Below, piece after piece: positions 1 to 7,057 of a stretch of 15,099 bases of DNA; within the stretch, counting starts at the first letter, position 1; every line of letters begins with the position of its first letter. The notes under the pieces are model-generated. The model did not search any database and was not told where the DNA came from. It was given only the letters and a program-made list of their open reading frames with translations. Made by a program: the position numbers and the translations under genes. Where the stretch lies: positions 1 to 15,099 of the forward strand of contig DFAP01000031.1 of the NCBI GenBank assembly GCA_002365855.1. The letters are read 5' to 3'. This DNA comes from Pelotomaculum sp. UBA3103 (lineage in GTDB: Bacteria > Bacillota > Desulfotomaculia > Desulfotomaculales > Pelotomaculaceae).

Positions 1-1
1 C

Positions 2-130
2 TATACCAGTGTCTACCTGGCCTCCTTGTACGGAATTGATCCTGGCCCTGTCAAAGTAATCGACTATCTCAAAAAGGAGCTTCACAGTGGTGAGACTGTT
101 TGCGGATTACCACACCCATACAACGTATAG
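2..130 (+). CDS. C-terminal end of a probable bifunctional phosphoglucose/phosphomannose isomerase (partial)
   Basis: The frame is open from the left edge to a TAG at 128-130. It encodes 42 residues ending in a stretch of the form VYLASLYGIDPGPVKVIDYLKKEL. A D-P-x-P-V-x-x-I-x-x-L-K pattern close to the end is what I recall from the C-terminal domain of bifunctional phosphoglucose/phosphomannose isomerases of the SIS fold, which interconvert hexose 6-phosphates. Only the tail is present, so no catalytic residue can be checked. It overlaps the start of the following PHP gene by about 44 nt, and the ribosome binding site of that gene (AAGGAG near 74-79) lies inside this coding end, which suggests translational coupling. 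The residues after KKEL look unconserved. The family call is from memory of the motif; another SIS-domain protein is possible. Confidence 0.55.
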   Translation, partial: YTSVYLASLYGIDPGPVKVIDYLKKELHSGETVCGLPHPYNV

Positions 131-827
131 CGACGGGCGGGGCACTTTGGCTGAAAACATCGAAGCGGCTGCTGCCCGGGGCCTGCAAGCGGTCGGTATA
201 ACTGATCACGGCCCCAAAGGCATTGGCATCGGAGTTGCAGCCCCGGAGACTTTTTTGGCCATTAAAGAGGAGGCGGCAAGGATAGCGCTCCGGTTTCCGG
301 AAATGAGAGTGCTGGTAGGCGCCGAAACATCTGTAATCAGCCGGGATGGCCGCCTTGACCTGCCTGAAGCGGTGATTAACAAGCTGGATCTTCTTATTGC
401 CGGGCTGCACCCCTATTATATACCTGAAAAACTTGGCGATGCCGTGCACTACACCCTGCCCAACCTGTTCGTCAGGGCCAGGCGCAGCGTCTGGGAAAAA
501 ATGAGGAACACCAACACCAAGGCCCTGATAGGATCGATATCCAGCTACGACGTCGATATCATCAGCCACCCAAATTTAATGATGCCGGTAGATGCAGACG
601 AACTGGCCTCAGTTTGCGCCGGCTGTGAAACTGCGCTTGAAGTAAACACCGGGCACAATTATAATAAAGAAGAAATCGTCCGCGCCGCTGCCCGGAAAGG
701 GGCCATGCTAGCCATTAACAGCGATGCTCATTATCCCCACAGGGTGGGTGATCTTGCCTCGGGCGCTGAACTGGTGGAACGACTCCGGTTCCCCGCAGAG
801 ATGGTTATAAACGCATCGCTAAATTAA
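87..827 (+). CDS. PHP-domain metal-dependent hydrolase (YcdX/histidinol-phosphatase-like)
   Basis: This 246-residue protein is a complete PHP domain, a TIM-barrel-like fold that binds two or three metal ions and usually hydrolyses phosphoesters. The ligand set is visible in order: H-x-H at residues 9 and 11 with D16, the DH pair at 40-41, E80 in GAE, H108 in GLHP, H161 in SHPN, E185 in LEVN followed by H190, and the SDAH motif with D213 and H215. That is the pattern of the small stand-alone PHP proteins (YcdX type) rather than the polymerase-linked ones. The substrate is unknown; a phosphatase role is an inference. The start is GTG at 87 or the next GTG at 90, behind AAGGAG. It overlaps the preceding isomerase tail, and rapZ begins 31 nt downstream, so the genes probably share a transcript. 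Confidence 0.9.
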   Translation: MVRLFADYHTHTTYSDGRGTLAENIEAAAARGLQAVGITDHGPKGIGIGVAAPETFLAIKEEAARIALRFPEMRVLVGAETSVISRDGRLDLPEAVINKLDLLIAGLHPYYIPEKLGDAVHYTLPNLFVRARRSVWEKMRNTNTKALIGSISSYDVDIISHPNLMMPVDADELASVCAGCETALEVNTGHNYNKEEIVRAAARKGAMLAINSDAHYPHRVGDLASGAELVERLRFPAEMVINASLN

Positions 828-858
828 GAGTGGACAAGGGTTCGGTTTTTAGAGGGGG

Positions 859-1731
859 TTGATTAAGATCACGCCAAAGCTCGTTATTGTCACCGGCCTG
901 TCAGGCGCTGGTAAAACCCAGGCGTTGCGTAGCCTGGAAGATCTAGGATTCTTCTGCGTGGACAACCTGCCTCCCGCACTAATACCCAAATTCGCAGAAT
1001 TATGTGCACAAGCAGCCAGTATAATTAATAAGATAGCACTGGTAGTGGATATTAGGGGTGGTGAGTTTTTTAACACCCTTTTTGAAGTGCTTTCCGAGCT
1101 GGACGACCAGGGAATCGGGCATGAAATCCTGTTCCTGGAAGCTTCGGATGAAACCCTGGTGCGCCGTTTTAAAGAGTCCAGGCGGCGCCACCCTCTCAGC
1201 GCGCACGGCGAGGTCCTGGACGCAATTCAACAGGAGCGCAGCCTTTTGCAGGAACTGAGAGGCGGGGCGAATAAGATCATTGATACCTCTGATAAGGCGG
1301 TAAAGGATTTGAAAGAAGAAATAACCTCGATATTTGCGGACACTGCCAGCGCCACAGGGCTGCATGTCACGCTGATCTCATTTGGCTACAAATATGGGAT
1401 ACCCCTTGATTCAGACCTGGTCATCGATGTGCGATTTCTTCCCAATCCATATTACCAGCCTTCCCTGCGGCCTCATACCGGAAATGACCCCGTAGTGCGG
1501 GACTTCGTGTTTAAATCTTCCACCACGGGGGAGTTTATGGATAAGTTTGTTAGTTTTGTTGAATTCCTTATTCCGCAGTACGTTAATGAGGGTAAAACGG
1601 CCCTGATGGTCGCTATCGGCTGCACGGGTGGTCTGCACCGTTCAGTCGCTCTGGCCAACCGGATTGCTGAAATTCTGAGCAGCAGGGAGTATCGCGTATC
1701 GGTCCGGCACAGAGACATAAACAGGGCATAG
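859..1731 (+). CDS. rapZ: RapZ/YvcJ nucleotide-binding regulator
   Basis: RapZ (YvcJ in Bacillus) is a P-loop ATPase/GTPase family protein. In E. coli it is an RNA-binding adaptor controlling glucosamine-6-phosphate synthase; in Firmicutes its exact role is less clear. The 290-residue product has a Walker A motif GLSGAGKT at residues 13-20, VDNLPP at 34-39, a DIRGG segment at 64-68 and the [20 protein letters not shown] block around 92-113. The conserved C-terminal domain has [10 protein letters not shown] at 254-263 and HRDINR near the end. Length matches the family (about 285-295). The start is uncertain: an in-frame TAG at 850 leaves TTG 859 as the first standard start, yet the AGGGGG Shine-Dalgarno (853-858) touches it. 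yvcK follows after 11 nt, the usual Firmicute rapZ-yvcK-whiA order. Confidence 0.96.
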   Translation: MIKITPKLVIVTGLSGAGKTQALRSLEDLGFFCVDNLPPALIPKFAELCAQAASIINKIALVVDIRGGEFFNTLFEVLSELDDQGIGHEILFLEASDETLVRRFKESRRRHPLSAHGEVLDAIQQERSLLQELRGGANKIIDTSDKAVKDLKEEITSIFADTASATGLHVTLISFGYKYGIPLDSDLVIDVRFLPNPYYQPSLRPHTGNDPVVRDFVFKSSTTGEFMDKFVSFVEFLIPQYVNEGKTALMVAIGCTGGLHRSVALANRIAEILSSREYRVSVRHRDINRA

Positions 1732-1742
1732 GGGTTGAAAAA

Positions 1743-3089
1743 TTGGGCATTCTTAAATGGTTCTACCCGGGAATGCGTGTCAAGAGGTGGCTGCTTCTCG
1801 CCCTAACCGGTTTTTTACTGGCCTCGCTCGGCGTTGACCTCCTGATGGGGGGCAGGCTGCTGGGTGATTTCGCTCGTTCAATTCACCGCCTGGAGTACTG
1901 GCTTTTCGGGGCGGAGTACCAGAGGGCGGCCGGTATTTTCTTTATTGTATCCGGGCTGCTGGTCCTGGCTTTCGGTCTGATTAAAGCCTTTCACTCCATT
2001 GCCGGGGTGCTGGCGCCGGAACAGGAGGGACGGGTGGCTGAAATAATTTTTACCAGGCGCAGCCTTCAGCGCGGCCCAAAAATTGTGGTGATTGGCGGCG
2101 GCACCGGCCTTTCAGTCCTCCTGCGGGGCCTGAAGAAGTATACCAGCAACCTCACAGCCATTGTTACAGTTGCAGATGACGGGGGCAGTTCCGGGCGCCT
2201 CAGAGGTGACCAGGGTATGCTTCCGCCGGGCGACATCCGGAACTGCCTCGTAGCGCTGGCCGACAAAGAGCCTTTGATGGAAGGACTGCTTCAACATCGC
2301 TTTAAAAACGGAGAACTGGCAGGGCATAGTACAGGCAACCTGCTGCTGGCGGCGCTGACCGAGATGACCGGCAGCTTTGACCAGGCTGTCAGGAGTTTGA
2401 GCAAGGTTTTGGCCATTCGCGGCCAGGTACTGCCGGCGACCCTGACCGATGTAAACCTCTGCGCTGAACTATCCGACGGCACGGTTGTACAGGGAGAATC
2501 CAAGATATCCCGCAGCCCGGTGAGGATTAAGAAACTCTTTCTCAAACCGTTCCGCTGCCTGCCACTTCCTGGGACGCTGGCGGCAATCAGTGATGCCGAC
2601 GCGGTTGTTCTTGGGCCGGGCAGCCTTTATACCAGCATTATTCCCAACCTGCTGGTGAAAGGTATACCGGAAGCGTTGTCCAGGACCTCAGCCATAAAAA
2701 TATATGTTTGCAACGTGATGACCCAGCCTGGAGAAACCGGGGGGTACACAGCTTCTTCCCACCTGAGCGCCATCACCGCCCATGCCGGCAAATTTCTGGA
2801 TTATGCCGTGCTGAACACAGGCCATGTGCCGCTGAGGCTGCGTGCACGTTACCGGCAGGAAGGAGCCGAACCGGTGTCGCCTGATCTGGACAAAGTTGAA
2901 AAAATGGGTGTTCAGGCGGTCGGTGAGAATTTGGTCCACCGCACGGACGTTGTGCGGCACCACCCCGACAGGCTGGCCCAGGTAATTCTCCGCCTGGTTT
3001 TTGATTCCAAAGGGCAGCACGAAAAGGTAAAATATTTAGGTGCACTGCAAAAAAGAGAACAGGAGAGTGAGATCACCGAAGCCAGGTGA
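1743..3089 (+). CDS. yvcK: YvcK/CofD-like gluconeogenesis factor with N-terminal membrane anchor
   Basis: YvcK proteins share the CofD fold, bind UDP-sugars in Bacillus and are needed for growth on gluconeogenic carbon and for normal cell-wall metabolism; they are not known to make F420. The core begins near residue 112 with the nucleotide-binding GGGTG at 118-122, DDGGSSGRLR at 145-154 and PPGDIRNCLVAL at 161-172, and further on VLGPGSLYTSIIPNL and CNVMTQPGET. Total length is 448, against about 320 for the Bacillus protein. The extra N-terminal 110 residues hold two hydrophobic segments (about 16-35 and 62-83), so this form is probably membrane-tethered. The start is TTG 1743, with AGGGG at 1730-1734 overlapping the rapZ stop codon. 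A terminator follows before whiA. Confidence 0.96.
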   Translation: MGILKWFYPGMRVKRWLLLALTGFLLASLGVDLLMGGRLLGDFARSIHRLEYWLFGAEYQRAAGIFFIVSGLLVLAFGLIKAFHSIAGVLAPEQEGRVAEIIFTRRSLQRGPKIVVIGGGTGLSVLLRGLKKYTSNLTAIVTVADDGGSSGRLRGDQGMLPPGDIRNCLVALADKEPLMEGLLQHRFKNGELAGHSTGNLLLAALTEMTGSFDQAVRSLSKVLAIRGQVLPATLTDVNLCAELSDGTVVQGESKISRSPVRIKKLFLKPFRCLPLPGTLAAISDADAVVLGPGSLYTSIIPNLLVKGIPEALSRTSAIKIYVCNVMTQPGETGGYTASSHLSAITAHAGKFLDYAVLNTGHVPLRLRARYRQEGAEPVSPDLDKVEKMGVQAVGENLVHRTDVVRHHPDRLAQVILRLVFDSKGQHEKVKYLGALQKREQESEITEAR

Positions 3090-3124
3090 AGTGCTTGATC
3101 TAAATAGTTTTGTCAAGAATATGC

Positions 3125-3148
3125 GCGGGTAATCCCGCTGTTTTTTTT
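3125..3148 (+). terminator. Rho-independent terminator after yvcK
   Basis: A 5-bp all-GC stem (GCGGG at 3125-3129, CCCGC at 3134-3138) closes a TAAT loop and is followed by TG and eight T residues (3141-3148). The stem is short but the T-run is strong. It sits 36 nt past the yvcK stop and directly in front of a -10 box, so it should separate the rapZ-yvcK unit from whiA at least partly. Confidence 0.7.
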
Positions 3149-3152
3149 GTGG

Positions 3153-3158
3153 TATAAT
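3153..3158 (+). promoter_or_regulatory. Candidate -10 box of a whiA promoter
   Basis: A perfect TATAAT lies at 3153-3158, 28 nt before the whiA start and directly after the T-run of the terminator. No convincing -35 hexamer is found at 16-18 nt spacing (that region is the terminator stem), and there is no TGn extension. Position and the perfect hexamer make it a plausible but incomplete promoter. Confidence 0.45.
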
Positions 3159-3186
3159 ATATGCCAAAAGAAAGAGGGGAGCGGTT

Positions 3187-4131
3187 TTGTCCTTTTCGGC
3201 TGTAACCAAAAACGAACTGGCGCGGATTGTGGATCAGCGTTCGTGCTGCCGCCTGGCTGAACTGGCCGCTCTCATCAAAATGGGCGGAAGCATCCAGATT
3301 AGCAGTGGCCGGCAGGTGTCTCTGAACATCGTTAACGAAAACGCCGCAGTTGCCAGAAAAATATTTTCCCTGGTAAAAGACGTTTTCGGCCTTCAGACCC
3401 AGGTACTTGTCCAGCGAAAAACACGGCTTAGAAAAAACAATGTATATCAGGTCCGCATTCCCCCCCAGAAAAGGATGAAAGAGATTCTGGACTGCCTGGG
3501 CATGGTGGACCAGACCGGTCATCTGGGGCAGGCGGCACCCGATGATTTGCTGCGCTCTGACTGCTGCCGGCGCGCTTACCTCAGGGGAGTGTTTCTGGGC
3601 GGTGGCTCGGTAAACACCCCGGAAGGGACTTATCATCTTGAAGTTGTTACCACCAACGAAAAATTTGCCCTCGCCATTCGCAAGCTGATGAAAAAATTCC
3701 ACCTGGCCGCCGGAGTGAGCCAGCGGAAAAACTGGCACGTTGTTTACCTGAAGGAGAGTGAGCAGATTATCAGTTTCTTGAATATCCTGGGGGCTCACTC
3801 CGCCCTGCTCAACTTTGAAAACGCCAGGATTTATAAAGATATGCGCAACCAGGTAAACCGCCTGGTCAACTGCGAGACGTCCAATTTGAACAAGACTGTA
3901 AACGCCGCCGTGCGCCAGATCGAGAATATCAAGCTGATCAGGGACACACTCGGGCTGGATCAGATTCCGAAACAATTGAGAGAAATCGCGGAAATCCGGG
4001 TCAAATACCCCGACGCCAGCCTGAAAGAGCTGGGGGATTTTACAGAGCCCCGCCTGGGTAAATCCGGGGTTAACCACCGCATGCGCAGGATTGAAGAAAT
4101 TGCAGAAATCATCCGGAGTAAAAAACCATGA
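3187..4131 (+). CDS. whiA: WhiA, DNA-binding regulator of division/sporulation
   Basis: WhiA combines a degenerate LAGLIDADG homing-endonuclease-like domain with a C-terminal helix-turn-helix. It controls sporulation in Streptomyces and affects division and chromosome segregation in Bacillus. The 314-residue product opens with [13 protein letters not shown], has the conserved [20 protein letters not shown] segment in the middle (about 126-145) followed by [10 protein letters not shown], and ends in the HTH region [33 protein letters not shown]. The start is TTG 3187, with AGGGGA at 3175-3180 and 6 nt spacing. It follows yvcK after a terminator and -10 box, and its stop overlaps the next ATG (ATGA). 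A long antisense open frame opposite the gene is a by-product of its base composition. Confidence 0.97.
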   Translation: MSFSAVTKNELARIVDQRSCCRLAELAALIKMGGSIQISSGRQVSLNIVNENAAVARKIFSLVKDVFGLQTQVLVQRKTRLRKNNVYQVRIPPQKRMKEILDCLGMVDQTGHLGQAAPDDLLRSDCCRRAYLRGVFLGGGSVNTPEGTYHLEVVTTNEKFALAIRKLMKKFHLAAGVSQRKNWHVVYLKESEQIISFLNILGAHSALLNFENARIYKDMRNQVNRLVNCETSNLNKTVNAAVRQIENIKLIRDTLGLDQIPKQLREIAEIRVKYPDASLKELGDFTEPRLGKSGVNHRMRRIEEIAEIIRSKKP

Positions 4132-4646
4132 GAAGGATTGAAAAGCTGCCCTCGCCCGGGAACATGAACTCAATGCGCTATTCGTTCAAGCTGGTCAGCC
4201 TCCCCAGGGTGGCTTTTAATTTCTTCGTGATCAGCATCTGCCGCTACCTCCCTTTTTTCGGGCTGAAAAATTTCCTGTACCGCCGCCTTCTGGGCATCCG
4301 GATAGGCAAAGGTGTTTCTGTGGGCCTGATGGCCATGTTCGATTTATTTTTTCCACAGCTAATATCAATAGGGGACGACAGCGTCATAGGTTACAACGCC
4401 ACGATCCTGACTCATGAATTTATGGTGCGCGAGTACAGCAGGGGGCAGGTGGAGATAGGCTCAGGGGTGCTGATCGGCTCAAATGTCACGATCCTGCCTG
4501 GCGTAAGCATCGGAGACGGCGCCATGGTGGGCGCTGGCTCCCTGGTCAACCGTGATATTCCCCCGGGCGCGCTTGCGGCCGGAGTGCCGGCCAGGGTCAG
4601 ACGCCGGGCTGCCGGCGCCGTTAAAGAAGAAAGCCCGCCCACTTGA
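4128..4646 (+). CDS. Hexapeptide-repeat (left-handed beta-helix) acyltransferase
   Basis: This 172-residue protein has the isoleucine/glycine-rich hexapeptide repeats of trimeric left-handed beta-helix acyltransferases (maltose/serine O-acetyltransferase-like). They run from about residue 57 ([10 protein letters not shown]) through [20 protein letters not shown] to [33 protein letters not shown], ending in the typical GVPARV cap at 152-157. H96 in the THE motif is the likely catalytic histidine. Residues 17-55 are hydrophobic and basic and may lie on the membrane. The acceptor is unknown; a sugar or envelope component is a guess. The ATG at 4128 overlaps the whiA stop as ATGA with GGAG at 4115-4118, so it is co-translated with whiA. 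Nothing visible links its function to WhiA. Confidence 0.88.
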   Translation: MRRIEKLPSPGNMNSMRYSFKLVSLPRVAFNFFVISICRYLPFFGLKNFLYRRLLGIRIGKGVSVGLMAMFDLFFPQLISIGDDSVIGYNATILTHEFMVREYSRGQVEIGSGVLIGSNVTILPGVSIGDGAMVGAGSLVNRDIPPGALAAGVPARVRRRAAGAVKEESPPT

Positions 4647-4706
4647 ACACCGGATCCAATCATTTTAGACGATGGTATTAAATAATTTGCAGGAAGGTAA
4701 CATTCC

Positions 4707-5315
4707 TTGGATCTATTAATAAGAATCTGGCGGGACTTCTGGCGCGACCCCTGGCAGCTGCGATTTACACTGCCCCTGATAGTGGTAAACGGGCTCGGGT
4801 CCCTGTATGGCTACTACTGGTATCACGAGCAGCTGGCGGCCAGCCCGGTTTATTTATGGACATTTGTTGCTGACAGCCCATTCGCCACCACGCTTTTAAC
4901 CCTGGCGCTGCTACTCCGGGGGGGTGGGGTGTGGGTCCTGCTGTTTCAAACGGTTGCCTTTACAGCGGCTGTCAAATACGGGATTTGGGCCATCGTGATC
5001 ATCACTCAGTACTGGTTCGGGGGCGGGCCCGTGGAAATTATGGTAGCTGCTCTCTGGCTTTCCCACCTGGGCATGGCGGTTGAAGGGGCAATCTTCCTCA
5101 AAAACCTGCGCCCCGGGCTTGCCATTGCCGCATTTACCGGTTTGTGGATGCTTCTCAACGACCTGATGGACTACAGCATCGGGATTCACCCCTATCTTTA
5201 CACAGCAGGGCAGAAATTTCTGGCGGCGTCGGCCGCGCTGGCGCTGACTATAATTATCGCGGGCAGCCTGTGCCTGCGGGAGCTGCGCCGTACTACAAGA
5301 AGAGCTCAAAACTAG
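4707..5315 (+). CDS. DUF1405 (YpjA-like) integral membrane protein
   Basis: This 202-residue, strongly hydrophobic protein has about five or six predicted membrane segments (roughly residues 19-38, 58-70, 75-100, 109-131, 137-151 and 172-190). NGLGSLYGYYWYHEQL (28-43), LWTFVADSPFA (50-60) and DYSIGIHPYL (155-164) match what I remember of DUF1405, whose Bacillus member YpjA is uncharacterised. Two histidines, H120 (WLSHLGMAVEG) and H161 (IHPYL), sit at membrane-segment ends and look conserved-family-like; metal or haem binding would be speculation. The start is TTG 4707 behind AGGAAGG (4691-4697), 9 nt spacing. It lies 60 nt after the acyltransferase and 143 nt before rpoN. No biochemical function can be given. 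Confidence 0.85.
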   Translation: MDLLIRIWRDFWRDPWQLRFTLPLIVVNGLGSLYGYYWYHEQLAASPVYLWTFVADSPFATTLLTLALLLRGGGVWVLLFQTVAFTAAVKYGIWAIVIITQYWFGGGPVEIMVAALWLSHLGMAVEGAIFLKNLRPGLAIAAFTGLWMLLNDLMDYSIGIHPYLYTAGQKFLAASAALALTIIIAGSLCLRELRRTTRRAQN

Positions 5316-5332
5316 ACCAGGATAATTTTTAT

Positions 5333-5390
5333 GGCAGGGTATGAAATAATTGCCTGCCGAATATTCCGTTATAAACGTTTGAAAGGCAGG
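5333..5390 (+). promoter_or_regulatory. Competing inverted repeats upstream of rpoN
   Basis: The 143-nt DUF1405-rpoN spacer contains GGCAGG at 5333-5338, CCTGCC at 5353-5358 and a second GGCAGG at 5385-5390. The central CCTGCC can pair with either copy, giving two mutually exclusive 6-bp hairpins; only A residues, not T, follow the second. This could be a leader structure affecting rpoN expression or chance. I see no convincing sigma-A promoter in the spacer. Confidence 0.3.
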
Positions 5391-5458
5391 AAAAAGAGCG
5401 AACTTTGGAGAAATATTAAACAAGAAACGTCCCTGAACACCAACGGAGGAAGCGCGTA

Positions 5459-6874
5459 ATGCGAATGGGCTACGGGTTGCAAGTGGGACAAACACAAAAG
5501 TTAATCATGACCCCCGAATTGCGCCAGGCCATTACCGTGTTGCAGCTATCTTCCCTGGAGCTTTCCCAATATTTAGAGCAACAGCTTCTTGAAAATCCTC
5601 TGCTGGAACTGCGGGAGGACGAGGCGGACAGGACGGCGGAGTACGATAAAAAGGATGCCCCCGCTGAGACCGAAGCAGAAAAGCTGGAAAACGATCTCGA
5701 TTGGGAAGAGTATTTCCAGGACGGCAGCGACCTGGGATTATACCGCCAGGAAAGGCTGCAGACAGGGCAGGAATACGGTTATGAACTGTACCTGTCTCAT
5801 ACGGCCACGCTTTGCGAGCACCTCCTGTCCCAGTTGTGTATCAGTGCCTGCAGTCACCGGGAAAGGCTGATTGGAGAATACCTGATCGGCAATATCGACG
5901 AAAAAGGCTACCTGGGGGTTTCCCTGCAAGAGGTGGCGCTTCGGCTGAAGGTTGAAGTTGCAGAGGCTGAGGCAGCCCTGAAGATGATTCAGAACTTTGA
6001 CCCGCCCGGGGTTGGAGCCAGGAACCTTGAGGAGTGCCTCCTGATCCAGGTAGATCAACTCGGTTGCAGGGACAAAACTGTCATAAGAATAATTACAAAT
6101 TATCTTGAGGACCTTGCGGATGGAAAGATAAACAGGATCGCGCAGGAACTTGGCGAAACAGTCATGGAGGTTCAGAAAGCGACAGATCTGATCAAAACCC
6201 TCGAACCCAAGCCAGGACGCAATTTTTCTCACCCGAACGACATTCGCTACATCATTCCTGACGTCGTTTTGGAAAAGGTTGAGGGAGAGTATATTATCCT
6301 GGTCAACGATACTAACGTGCCCCGGCTGATCATCAATTCCACCTACCGCTCCGTATTGTCCAAGGACTTTAACTGCGACTCCAGGACCCGACGCTTTGTG
6401 GAAAGCAAGCTGAATGCCGCAGCCTGGCTGATCAGGAGCATCGAGCAGAGACGCCTGACCCTGTACAAGGTAGCCAGCTGTCTGGTTGAGCTGCAGAGAG
6501 ATTTCCTGGACCGCGGCGTCAAACATTTAAAGCCGCTAAATCTCAAGAAAGTTGCAGAAAAAGTTGGCCTGCACGAGTCCACGGTCAGCAGGGCAACCTC
6601 TAATAAATATATTCAAACCCCTCAGGGTCTCTTTGAAATGAAATATTTCTTCTGCACCGGCCTGAGCAACGCTTCCGGAACAGCCACCTCCGCTGAGTGC
6701 ATAAAAAAAATGCTCCAGGAAATTGTGGCCGGGGAGAACAGCACAAGGCCCATCAATGACCAGATCATTTCTGAGACGTTCAGGCAGAAAGGAATCACTA
6801 TTTCCAGGCGAACAGTCGCTAAATACCGGGATCAACTGGGCATACCGGCCATAGGGAAGAGAAAAAGGTATTAG
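5459..6874 (+). CDS. rpoN: RNA polymerase sigma-54 factor
   Basis: Sigma-54 directs RNA polymerase to -24/-12 promoters that need an AAA+ activator. The 471-residue protein shows all regions in order. The glutamine/leucine-rich region I is at 5-50 (QTQKLIMTPELRQAITVLQL and LEQQLLENPLLEL), and a short acidic region II at about 51-85. The core-binding domain includes GYLGVSL and FDPPGVGARNLEECLLIQ. The HTH block has LKKVAEKVGLHESTVSRATSNKYIQTP, and the RpoN box near the C-terminus reads SRRTVAKYRD, against the classical ARRTVAKYRE. It is a normal, intact sigma factor. The start is ATG 5459 behind GGAGGA (5445-5450). gap follows 183 nt downstream. No activator gene is in the window, and no -24/-12 promoter was found in front of gap. 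Confidence 0.97.
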   Translation: MRMGYGLQVGQTQKLIMTPELRQAITVLQLSSLELSQYLEQQLLENPLLELREDEADRTAEYDKKDAPAETEAEKLENDLDWEEYFQDGSDLGLYRQERLQTGQEYGYELYLSHTATLCEHLLSQLCISACSHRERLIGEYLIGNIDEKGYLGVSLQEVALRLKVEVAEAEAALKMIQNFDPPGVGARNLEECLLIQVDQLGCRDKTVIRIITNYLEDLADGKINRIAQELGETVMEVQKATDLIKTLEPKPGRNFSHPNDIRYIIPDVVLEKVEGEYIILVNDTNVPRLIINSTYRSVLSKDFNCDSRTRRFVESKLNAAAWLIRSIEQRRLTLYKVASCLVELQRDFLDRGVKHLKPLNLKKVAEKVGLHESTVSRATSNKYIQTPQGLFEMKYFFCTGLSNASGTATSAECIKKMLQEIVAGENSTRPINDQIISETFRQKGITISRRTVAKYRDQLGIPAIGKRKRY

Positions 6875-6898
6875 AAGAATTAAAATAATCTCAAATAG

Positions 6899-6938
6899 AT
6901 TTCGGGGCTGACGGCGTTAATAACAGGTACCCCGGAAT
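6899..6938 (+). promoter_or_regulatory. Hairpin in the rpoN-gap spacer
   Basis: A stem of about 9 bp forms between 6899-6907 and 6930-6938 (GGGG with CCCC in the core, flanked by C-G, one G-U and A-T pairs), enclosing a 22-nt loop. It starts 24 nt after the rpoN stop. Only three T residues follow immediately, so it is a weak terminator at best; it may instead protect the rpoN mRNA end or act as a regulatory structure. Confidence 0.45.
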
Positions 6939-6945
6939 TTCTGTC

Positions 6946-6960
6946 ATAAAGTGACTTTAT
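6946..6960. promoter_or_regulatory. 15-bp perfect palindrome, possible operator upstream of gap
   Basis: ATAAAGT at 6946-6952 and ACTTTAT at 6954-6960 are exact inverted repeats around a single G. The site lies about 100 nt before the gap start. It resembles a repressor operator in form but not the known Bacillus CggR site, as far as I recall that sequence. Confidence 0.4.
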
Positions 6961-6972
6961 CTCTGAAGGAAC

Positions 6973-7035
6973 TTGCCGGGCTGGTGGAGAATAGGTATGT
7001 ACCTTTTTTATAAAAAATGATCAATAAGATATACT
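6973..7035 (+). promoter_or_regulatory. Candidate gap promoter region with a second palindrome
   Basis: Two weak sigma-A-like promoters can be read. The first is TTGCCG (6973-6978), 17 nt, TATGTA (6996-7001), whose -10 lies inside the palindrome AGGTA-TG-TACCT at 6993-7004. The second is TTTATA (7007-7012), 17 nt, TATACT (7030-7035), which would start the transcript almost at the gap ribosome binding site. A protein bound at the palindrome would cover the first -10. Neither promoter is strong, and which one is used cannot be settled by eye. Confidence 0.35.
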
Positions 7036-7057
7036 AATGAAGGGAGCGGTTGTGCTA

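Noticed and set aside
69..569. Minus-strand open frame opposite the PHP gene
   Set aside because: The PHP gene on the + strand carries a full metal-ligand set; the opposite frame is a shadow.
3733..3748. Near match to a sigma-54 promoter (TGGCACG followed by TTAC)
   Set aside because: It lies inside whiA coding sequence and lacks the essential GC of the -12 element.
3100..4173. A 357-codon open frame on the minus strand covering all of whiA
   Set aside because: WhiA on the + strand is a clear conserved protein with ribosome binding site and ATGA coupling; the minus-strand product is unrecognisable and mirrors the codon pattern of whiA.
5738..6526. A 262-codon minus-strand open frame inside rpoN
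   Set aside because: It lies wholly within the intact sigma-54 gene and has no recognisable domain.
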